Shown here: positions 42,602-49,073 of the stretch, in pieces
Layout of the letters: every line of letters starts with the position of its first letter
How positions within the stretch are numbered: position 1 is the stretch's first letter
NCBI GenBank assembly: GCA_910577635.1
Contig: CAJTNR010000010.1
Location: 7,732 to 71,731, forward strand
Direction: 5' to 3'
DNA from: an uncultured Vampirovibrio sp.
Lineage (GTDB): Bacteria > Cyanobacteriota > Vampirovibrionia > Gastranaerophilales > Gastranaerophilaceae
DNA length: 64,000 nt
Notes under the pieces: generated by a model
What the model was told of the DNA's origin: nothing
The model's database searches: none
Seen by the model: the letters and a program-made list of their open reading frames with translations, nothing else
Position numbers and translations under genes: made by a program

Positions 42602-42883
42602 TTAATGATAATCTATAATTTCGACATCATAAGCATTATTATCCGACCAAACAAAACAGATGCGGAATTGATGATTAATACGAATTGAGTATTGCCCTGC
42701 CCTATCACCATGCAATTGCTCAAGAAAATTAGCAGGAGGTATGCGTAAATCTGTCAACAATTCTGCCGTATCAATCATATGCAACTTGATTAATGCACGA
42801 TTTTGAATATCCGATGGCAATTTCTTTGAAAGCTTACCTTTAAAAATCTTTTCCGTTTCCTTGCATTTGAATGATTTAATCAT
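42602..42883 (-). CDS. higB: HigB-family mRNA interferase toxin
   Basis: A 93-residue RelE/HigB-fold toxin. Typical phrases are MIKSFKCKETEKIFKG at the start, LRIPPANFLEQLHGDRAGQYSI (here the key LHGDRxGQYSIRIN) and FRICFVWSDNNAYDVEIIDYH at the end, matching the '(N)xxyRI.F.w.....V.i.DYH' signature. HigB cleaves mRNA on translating ribosomes. It precedes higA on the minus strand in the toxin-first order characteristic of higBA. Confidence 0.93.
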   Translation of the reverse strand: MIKSFKCKETEKIFKGKLSKKLPSDIQNRALIKLHMIDTAELLTDLRIPPANFLEQLHGDRAGQYSIRINHQFRICFVWSDNNAYDVEIIDYH

Positions 42884-43280
42884 ATATTGATTATAACATA
42901 AACGGATATTTGATAATAATACTTCAAATCGGGCATCATAAATTTTTATTATTAATATAAATATTAACTAAATAAACGTCTAATAATTTTATATTTAGCT
43001 GCAAACAAAAAAAAGAGCCTTAATCTTTCTCAAATACAGACAAATAAAGGGCTTCAAGCTATTTTATTAAAAACGACATTTTGGTCAAAAATATGCTCAA
43101 ATCCTGTAAGGCCCATTTAGAAAAGAACCTTTTCAGGTTCTTTTCTAAATGGTGGACTGTAAACGACGAAACTCGAACTTTTTATCGCTTATTAAAGAGT
43201 TTATAAAAGAACTACAAACTGAAGAAACAATGTCTTTATTAGAACAAATTGAAATACTTTTATCTTCTTGATTTGCATTT
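42884..43280. other. Degenerate non-coding part of the island
   Basis: No intact gene. It contains a short plus-strand remnant near 43005-43050 that reads KKKSLNLSQIQ (HTH-like), the 17-bp hairpin at 43113-43152, a tRNA-3'-end-like patch at 43151-43180, and a fragment at 43185-43271 that reads LIKEFIKELQTEETMSLLEQ before a stop, similar to the tail of the XRE proteins of this island. Confidence 0.45.
43113..43152. repeat. Perfect 17-bp inverted repeat
   Basis: CCATTTAGAAAAGAACC and its exact complement are separated by a 6-nt loop (TTTTCA). There is no T-run on either side, so it does not look like a simple terminator. Confidence 0.85.
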
Positions 43281-43312
43281 GTGTCACCCTGAACTTGTTT
43301 CAGGGTCTTACC
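43281..43312. repeat. Left terminal palindrome of the GIY-YIG element
   Basis: Contains ACCCTGAA, a CTTGT loop and TTCAGGGT (43286-43306), followed by CTTACC. Read towards the gene it matches the right-hand copy (43641-43671 read on the minus strand) except for two paired substitutions in the stem. Confidence 0.75.
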
Positions 43313-43324
43313 AATTATGAGTTT

Positions 43325-43615
43325 TTACGTCCACTCTAAAGACAAATCTTTAAACTCGGGATTCATTTCTTTTATCAAGTTAATTTTCCAATCTCTATGC
43401 CAACGCTTTAATTGTTTTTCTCTATTAAGAGCAGACTCAACATTATTAGTAAGTTCATAATAAACCAATCTATCTACATTGTATTTTTTAGTAAAACCTT
43501 CAACAACTTTATTTTTATGCTCCCGGATACGTTTTTGCAAATCTCCAGTAACTCCAATATAAAAAGTTGTTTGGTTGTAATTAGTCAATATGTAAACGGC
43601 ATATGTTTTACTCAT
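43325..43615 (-). CDS. GIY-YIG domain endonuclease-like protein, 96 aa
   Basis: A stand-alone GIY-YIG protein of the UPF0213/YhbQ-like class. AVYILTNYNQTTFYIGVTGD contains both signature triads (YIL and YIG with 10-12 residues between), the catalytic Arg is in LQKRIREHKNK, and the Glu in REKQLKRWHRDWKI. The stretch GFTKKYNVDRLVYYE and the ending NPEFKDLS are typical of a class of small proteins scattered widely in bacteria. Such proteins may nick DNA. Here the gene lies exactly between two inverted palindromes, suggesting a small mobile unit. AAATCTATGAG precedes the start, with no strong Shine-Dalgarno. Confidence 0.88.
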   Translation of the reverse strand: MSKTYAVYILTNYNQTTFYIGVTGDLQKRIREHKNKVVEGFTKKYNVDRLVYYELTNNVESALNREKQLKRWHRDWKINLIKEMNPEFKDLSLEWT

Positions 43616-43640
43616 AGATTTATTATATCATGCGACACTG

Positions 43641-43671
43641 GTAAGATGCTGAAACAAGTTCAGCATGACAG
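43641..43671. repeat. Right terminal palindrome of the GIY-YIG element
   Basis: Contains ATGCTGAA, an ACAAG loop and TTCAGCAT (43646-43666), preceded by GGTAAG. It is the inverted partner of the left copy at 43281-43312. Confidence 0.75.
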
Positions 43672-43723
43672 CTTGTTAGCATTTTGTATTATAGTGACAA
43701 ATTTAAAAAGAAAGGAAGTAAAA

Positions 43724-43933
43724 ATGAACAAAATTAGAAAAGATGTAGGCGTGAAGGTTGTATTTGATTACAAAGATTATTCTTATGAAGAAACAATATT
43801 ACTCTATCAGCAATTTTTTGAAACATTAGCAGGAATTGCAAGAGTAAACTTGCCTAAAAACTTTGCAGAATGCATATATCCAAGAGAACATTCTGAGAAG
43901 AATAAGACCGTAGCGGACTCGAACTTTCTATAA
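43724..43933 (+). CDS. Small hypothetical protein, 69 aa
   Basis: A strong Shine-Dalgarno (AAAGAAAGGAAG) lies before the ATG at 43724, which supports translation. The peptide begins MNKIRKDVGVKVVFDYKDYS and continues in a helical FETLAGIARVNLPKNFAE. The last ~15 codons run into a tRNA-3'-end-like sequence (43908-43932), so the original C-terminus was probably replaced at a recombination junction. A longer frame beginning at 43412 runs antisense to the GIY-YIG gene and is not used. No domain recognised. Confidence 0.5.
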   Translation: MNKIRKDVGVKVVFDYKDYSYEETILLYQQFFETLAGIARVNLPKNFAECIYPREHSEKNKTVADSNFL

Positions 43934-44015
43934 TTCAGATATAGTCTTGATTTTGGGGTTTTATCATAATATTATAAAATCGCTGAACGCCAATAGTCGA
44001 ACGGAAAAAGGCAAT

Positions 44016-44046
44016 AAAAAAGAGGATTTCAACAATCCTCTTTTTT
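44016..44046. terminator. Terminator downstream of tRNA-Leu
   Basis: A 13-bp stem AAAAAAGAGGATT / AATCCTCTTTTTT with a 5-nt loop begins 4 bp after the tRNA 3' end (minus direction). It can work in both directions. Confidence 0.85.
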
Positions 44047-44049
44047 ATA

Positions 44050-44130
44050 TGGGCCCGGAGAGACTCGAACTCTCACACCGAAGGCACTAGATCCTAAATC
44101 TAGCGCGTCTACCAATTTCGCCACAGGCCC
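44050..44130 (-). tRNA. tRNA-Leu (UAG anticodon)
   Basis: Read on the minus strand it starts GGGCCTG, has the D-arm GGCGAAATTGGTAGACGC, the anticodon arm CTAGA-TTTAGGA-TCTAG with anticodon TAG, a long variable arm (TGCCTTCGGTGT) as expected for leucine, the T-arm GAGAGTTCGAGTCTCTC and the 3' acceptor strand CGGGCCC with discriminator A. CCA is not encoded. The acceptor stem pairs fully (one U-G). Confidence 0.97.
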
Positions 44131-44251
44131 AACTTGGTTGTATTCAATTTTCAATCTTGGGCAATGGCGAAATTGGTCTCAATTTTTATTAATATTTTTT
44201 CAAAATATTAACGGCGCCACGCACCCAACTTGGTTGTATTCAATTTTCAAT
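44128..44251. repeat. 28-bp direct repeat upstream of tRNA-Leu
   Basis: The 28 bases from 44128-44155 (starting CCCAACTTGGTTGTATTC) recur exactly at 44224-44251. The copies include the outer tRNA acceptor bases and the promoter-side flank. Between them are an inverted copy of the D-arm (GGCGAAATTGGT, 44166-44177) and a perfect 10-bp hairpin at 44189-44211. This looks like the scar of a lost tandem tRNA-Leu copy or an integration event. Confidence 0.75.
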
Positions 44252-44289
44252 AAAAATATAATACTATAGATAAAATTCTTGGTCAATAT

Positions 44290-45324
44290 CTAAATTGATA
44301 TTTTTTCTAACTTTTCTAAGACCTCTTCAACTAAAGGGTAGTTTGTGCACTCATTTGTATGTCTAGGACATTTTTTCCTATGGCAGGGCTGGCAGGGAAG
44401 CTTCCCCTGGAGTGCGATATGTTCTTGTCCAATGGGGCAATAGCGGTCTTTTGGAGTGCAGGTGAAAATTGATATTATCTTTGGTTTATCTGATAACCAC
44501 CCTAAGTGCGTACTTCCTGAATCAAGGGATAAGAGAATATCTGAGTGTTTAAAAACCTCCAATAGCTCTAAAAGATTGGTTTTACCGGTAAGGTTCAAAA
44601 ATTTGTTTTCTGTAATATATGAAATTAAGTTATTGTCCTTTTTTGTTCCTACAAAAACAATATTATACTTGTTTTTATCGATTCTTGAAACTAATTCCCT
44701 CCAATAATCCCTATTCCAATGCTTATTATTCCAGGTTGTAGCAGGGGCTATTGTTAGAGTGGGTTTAGTTTTATCAATCGAACTTAATAGCTTTTCAACT
44801 TTTTTTTGGGTTTCAATTGGAACGACAGGAAGGGTTTTAATTGCAGCCGTTGTATTTAAACCCAGGTATTTTGCATATTTAAAGTAATTATCAACAGCAT
44901 GGGTTGTATAATCATTAAACAAGGGTTCAATTACCTCGTTTCCTGCAAAAATTGCTCCTTCTCTAGCGCTTTTTGAAACAATTCTTCTTTTAGCTTTGCA
45001 AAAAAAAGTCCAGATAAAACTTTTGAGAATTAATTGTGTATCAAGAGCAATATCGTAGTTTTGCGCTCTTATTTCTTTTATAATTTTTAAATATTCAAAA
45101 AAATTTTCAATTTTATTCTTGTTTTTTTTCCATTTTTCAATAGGTGCTAGAATAACCCTATCAATGCAAGGGTTATTGTTAATAATATCGAATCCTTTTT
45201 CTGAAACCAGCCAGTGAACGCTGGCTCCGTTTTTTTTGAGCAAATTAGCCAAAGGGATGTTAAAAACAACATCCCCAAGCGCACTCAATCTAATTAGAAG
45301 TATTTTTTTATTATCTAATATCAT
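44290..45324 (-). CDS. Glycosyltransferase family 9 (heptosyltransferase-like)
   Basis: 344 residues with the GT9 layout: LLIRLSALGDVVFNIPLANLL (here LIRLSALGDVVFNIP) at the N-terminus is the acceptor-domain signature of WaaC/WaaF, TIAPATTWNNKHW begins the donor domain (about 193), and SLDSGSTHLGWL (about 268-279; family D(T/S)G..H) binds the nucleotide sugar. Several cysteines occur near the C-terminus (CQPCHRKKCPRHTNEC). GT9 enzymes add heptose to LPS inner core, so this points to an LPS-like outer membrane. The start overlaps the lysS stop by 4 bp. Confidence 0.9.
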   Translation of the reverse strand: MILDNKKILLIRLSALGDVVFNIPLANLLKKNGASVHWLVSEKGFDIINNNPCIDRVILAPIEKWKKNKNKIENFFEYLKIIKEIRAQNYDIALDTQLILKSFIWTFFCKAKRRIVSKSAREGAIFAGNEVIEPLFNDYTTHAVDNYFKYAKYLGLNTTAAIKTLPVVPIETQKKVEKLLSSIDKTKPTLTIAPATTWNNKHWNRDYWRELVSRIDKNKYNIVFVGTKKDNNLISYITENKFLNLTGKTNLLELLEVFKHSDILLSLDSGSTHLGWLSDKPKIISIFTCTPKDRYCPIGQEHIALQGKLPCQPCHRKKCPRHTNECTNYPLVEEVLEKLEKISI

Positions 45325-46811
45325 TTATTTATTTGTCTCATTGTAGGGAAGGCAATTACATCTCTTATTGAAGGAGAATTGGTTAATAACATTACCAATC
45401 TATCGATTCCAAGACCCATACCGCCGGTGGGGGGCATTGCATATTCAAGAGCTGTTATAAAGTCTTCATCTATTTCCATTGCTTCTTCGTTTCCCTGAGC
45501 TTTAGCTGCTGCCTGGGCTTCGAATCTATGGCGCTGGTCAATCGGGTCTGATAATTCAGAAAATGCATTTGCTATTTCCCAGCCATTAACCCTTGTTTCG
45601 AATCGTTCAACCAATCTTTCGTTGTCTCTATGGACTTTAGCTAAAGGTGAAATTTCTCTTGGGTAATCAATAATATGGCAGGGCTGAATCAACCCGGGCT
45701 CGATTTTTTCTTCAAAAACCGCTTCAACGACTTCTCCCCAATTGAGGGATTCATCAACATATACATTAATGCTCTTAGCAAGTTCTCTAGCTTCTTTTGC
45801 ACTATAAACCTGCAGGAAATCAACCCCTGTTGCTTCTTTGATTGACCCTAGCATTGTTTTTCTATCCCAAGGGGGAGTAAGGTCAATTTCATTGTCGCCA
45901 TATTTAATTTTTGTTGTTCCAAGTACTTCTTGCGCAACAAAAGCTACAAGGTTTTCAGTTAATGTCATCATATCATTATAATCAGCATAAGCTTGATAAA
46001 GTTCAATCATAGTAAACTCAGGGTTATGACGGGTGTCAATTCCTTCGTTTCTAAAACATTTGCCAATTTCATAAACGCGCTCTGAAACACCCCCTACAAT
46101 CAGCCTTTTTAAGTAAAGTTCAAGAGCAATTCTTAGTGTTAAATCCATTTCAAGAGTGTTGTGGTGAGTTCTAAAGGGTCTTGCGTTTGCACCGGATGCC
46201 ATTGTTTGAAGAGTCGGAGTTTCGACTTCCATGAATCCGTCTTTAGCTAAAAATTCTCTAATTTTTTGAATTATAAGACTTCTTTTTTTAAAAGTCTCTC
46301 TTACCTCGGGATTTACAATCATATCAAGGTATCTTTGCCTATATCTTATTTCAACATCTGATAATCCGTGGAATTTTTCAGGCAAAGGCAATAATGCTTT
46401 GGATAAAAGTTTTAAATCCGTTGTTTTGATTGACAGCTCCCCTCTTGGAGTTCTTCTTATTGTTCCTGTAAAACCTACAATATCTCCAACATCCAGTAGT
46501 TTTAAGAGTTTCATTTTATTATCATCCAGGTTTTGTTTATGGGAAAAAATTTGGATTTTTCCTGTTGAATCCATTAAATCGATAAACATTCCTGTATTTC
46601 TAATTGCCATTATGCGCCCTGCTACTGAATAAACATCCTGTGTTTCAACATTGGATTCTAAATCTTTGTATTTATCCTGAAGAGTTTGTGCGTTTGCTGT
46701 TTTATCAAATGTATAAGGATAAGGATTAATCCCTAAATCAATTAAATCTGTAAGTTTTTGTATTCTTCCTTCTCGAATACTTTGACTTGAACTATTGGAA
46801 GTTGTTTCCAT
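45321..46811 (-). CDS. lysS: Lysyl-tRNA synthetase, class II
   Basis: 496 residues, the standard length. The N-terminal OB anticodon-binding domain (about 60-160) is followed by the class II core: motif 1 (EVETPTLQTMASGANARPF, cited from EVETPTLQ), motif 2 (FRNEGIDTRHNPEFTMIE; FRNE near 255) and motif 3 (GMGLGIDRLVML, about 470). It attaches lysine to tRNA-Lys. Lys pairs with the GT9 gene through a 4-bp overlap. AAGGAG precedes the ATG. Confidence 0.97.
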   Translation of the reverse strand: METTSNSSSQSIREGRIQKLTDLIDLGINPYPYTFDKTANAQTLQDKYKDLESNVETQDVYSVAGRIMAIRNTGMFIDLMDSTGKIQIFSHKQNLDDNKMKLLKLLDVGDIVGFTGTIRRTPRGELSIKTTDLKLLSKALLPLPEKFHGLSDVEIRYRQRYLDMIVNPEVRETFKKRSLIIQKIREFLAKDGFMEVETPTLQTMASGANARPFRTHHNTLEMDLTLRIALELYLKRLIVGGVSERVYEIGKCFRNEGIDTRHNPEFTMIELYQAYADYNDMMTLTENLVAFVAQEVLGTTKIKYGDNEIDLTPPWDRKTMLGSIKEATGVDFLQVYSAKEARELAKSINVYVDESLNWGEVVEAVFEEKIEPGLIQPCHIIDYPREISPLAKVHRDNERLVERFETRVNGWEIANAFSELSDPIDQRHRFEAQAAAKAQGNEEAMEIDEDFITALEYAMPPTGGMGLGIDRLVMLLTNSPSIRDVIAFPTMRQINK

Positions 46812-46829
46812 TTGTTTCTCCTTAAAAAT

Positions 46830-49025
46830 TTATAATGTATAATTCGGAATTGTAAATTTTCTTAAATCTTCATCTTTTTTTGAATAATCTTCATATATTC
46901 TAAAAGAATTTTCTTTAGCCTTTAAAACAAAACTTTCATCAATGTATTTTTTGTATGTTTCATTGAGCTCACCTTCGTAATTACCTAGTGTATTAGCGTA
47001 GTTAATGCACTGTTTTTTATCTAAGCCTCCTGCATATGCTTTTGTTTTGGCGTCAGTTCCTGAGGGTCTTATTTCTACAAATTTGTCTGTAAAATCTAGA
47101 TAAGTTCCATCTCCTACAAAAGTAATATCAATAAGATTGGAAAAATCAAGATTAGAGAAGGTTTTAGATAAAATTTCTTTAATATTATCCAAATTAACTT
47201 TGTTTTCAAGTTTTGCAAGAGCTAAAGCAAGGTAGAAAATATCGTTTTTGGTTCTTTTTGTTTCACCCTCAATTTTTTGCAGTTTTAGTTTGTCAATATC
47301 AGCTTCAGATTCATTGTAATAAGCAATATCGACTCTTGTATCAAATTTTGATATAATCGAGTTTTCTCTGTAAATTTTCTCCAATTGTTCAACTAAAGTT
47401 ATATCAATTGAGCAAATAAGTGCTGCTGCAAGGATAATTGCTTCTGTTGCCGATTTTTCTCTCATAGCTAAAGCTATTCTTCCAGAATTAGATTTAATCG
47501 GCTCAATAGCTCCAATTATCATCCCTCCTGACTCTTCACCGCCAAAAATCATCCTTGGATTCTGACCCAGCTCAACTTTTCGATTGAAAACATCATAAAC
47601 AGTAATATTTCCAACTTTATTTTCAAACTGTGCTTCTATTTTTTTAGTTACAGAAGCAATCTCTTTAAACCCCACAGGAGTATTTATTACTTTAATTCCT
47701 TTGTTTTTTGCCCATTCATCCCAGGACTTTGAACTTGCGGTTGTTTTAACCATAAAGTAGGTTGTTTTAGAATCTTTTTCTAATGAATTATACCAATAGT
47801 CCATAATCATTAAGAAAGATTGATTTGCGCTAAAAACACACAAAATTCTATCTTTATCTAATTCGACAAAATCAACACCTGTATTAATTACTTGTTGTTT
47901 TTTATTGGAATCAATAACCTGTACAATATTCAATCTGTCATGGTCCGGGTCAGTTATTAAAACAACTGTTCCTATCGGGTAATTTTTCAGTTTTTCTTTG
48001 TAGTTAAGAGATTCAACAACAGGGAAATACTCTTTTCCTTCTTTGTTTTTAGCTAATACCGTAACATCCAGCGACCAATCATAAAAAACCCCGTTTTTAA
48101 TATCTTTTCCGATTGAATGAAAGAAAGGGTCTTCTTCTTTATTAAACCAGTCAAAGGTATTGTCAATTCCAAGTTTTTTTAGTATTTTTGATAAAGTATT
48201 ATAAGCGCAGCCCCCGACTGAATCAATAACAATTTTGTTTTTGGAGTTTTTAATTGTTTCAATATTTTTTTTGTTTGCCACTGCTGATTCTAAGTATTGA
48301 CAGTATAAATCAACCCCGTTGTTTAGTTTATCCATTGCGTTTTCGTCAATTTTTGAATCAGTCGATGAAGAAAACTTAATTTCATAAAAACCTTCTTTTT
48401 CGACTTCGTTTAGAATTTGTTCAATTTTATTTACAAATTCAATACTTTCATCGGGCAAAAACTGAGAACCTTGATTATTCAAGTCTTTTGTTGCGTTTTT
48501 GACTGAAATCCCATGGGAGCTTGTAATGTATTCTGCTCCGACTAAATCCAGTTTAAAAGCTAAGAAAGAAGCGAGCCAAATAGGAATTGTTTGTCTGTTT
48601 TTCGGCGTTAGTGTTCTAAGTCCTTGTGCTGCTTGGATTCTTGCTATAATATCAAGATAAATTTTGGAGTTATATCGAACTTCGCATCCAACCAGCTTAA
48701 CAAGTTTTTGATTAGGATACTTTTCTTTTAGAACAAGAGCTTTAGCAAGAGTTGCTAAAGTAATTCCTATTGTGTTGATTGGAAATCTTGTATCAAAAGG
48801 ATAGAGGATATTCTGTGGTCCTCTGATTCCTGCTGTTGAAACCAAAGCTTCTTTTTTGTATCCTTCAAACCAATTTTTAAGGTTGAGCTTTTTAGTCAAT
48901 TCTTTGGTTAGTTTAAAAGTGAATTCGTTTTTGTTTTCATAATTAAAGATTCTGTCTTTTTTTGTTGAATCCGGAGTGTTTTTGTCAACACTATCTTTTA
49001 ACATTTTTTCTAAATTAGTTTCCAT
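46830..49025 (-). CDS. Large phosphohexomutase-superfamily enzyme, 731 aa
   Basis: The alpha-D-phosphohexomutase fold is recognisable from the metal loop DPDHDRLN (about 362-369), the sugar-binding FGGEESGGMI (about 503-512) and the phosphate-binding RPSGTDAKTKAY (about 672-683). The phosphoserine loop reads ITSSHGISVKN (about 187) instead of the common TASHNP. At 731 residues it is about 150-250 longer than usual PGM/PMM enzymes, with insertions in domains 1 and 2. It would interconvert 1- and 6-phosphosugars, plausibly glucose or mannose phosphates; the altered loop makes the substrate uncertain. It lies 18 bp before lysS, probably cotranscribed. Confidence 0.82.
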   Translation of the reverse strand: METNLEKMLKDSVDKNTPDSTKKDRIFNYENKNEFTFKLTKELTKKLNLKNWFEGYKKEALVSTAGIRGPQNILYPFDTRFPINTIGITLATLAKALVLKEKYPNQKLVKLVGCEVRYNSKIYLDIIARIQAAQGLRTLTPKNRQTIPIWLASFLAFKLDLVGAEYITSSHGISVKNATKDLNNQGSQFLPDESIEFVNKIEQILNEVEKEGFYEIKFSSSTDSKIDENAMDKLNNGVDLYCQYLESAVANKKNIETIKNSKNKIVIDSVGGCAYNTLSKILKKLGIDNTFDWFNKEEDPFFHSIGKDIKNGVFYDWSLDVTVLAKNKEGKEYFPVVESLNYKEKLKNYPIGTVVLITDPDHDRLNIVQVIDSNKKQQVINTGVDFVELDKDRILCVFSANQSFLMIMDYWYNSLEKDSKTTYFMVKTTASSKSWDEWAKNKGIKVINTPVGFKEIASVTKKIEAQFENKVGNITVYDVFNRKVELGQNPRMIFGGEESGGMIIGAIEPIKSNSGRIALAMREKSATEAIILAAALICSIDITLVEQLEKIYRENSIISKFDTRVDIAYYNESEADIDKLKLQKIEGETKRTKNDIFYLALALAKLENKVNLDNIKEILSKTFSNLDFSNLIDITFVGDGTYLDFTDKFVEIRPSGTDAKTKAYAGGLDKKQCINYANTLGNYEGELNETYKKYIDESFVLKAKENSFRIYEDYSKKDEDLRKFTIPNYTL

Positions 49026-49073
49026 AAATCCTATTCTCTTATATCCGTATGTTTTAATTCTATCATAAAGATA

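Noticed and set aside
43412..43723. Plus-strand extension of the 43724 gene
   Set aside because: It is antisense to the GIY-YIG gene; the SD-supported ATG at 43724 is the better start.
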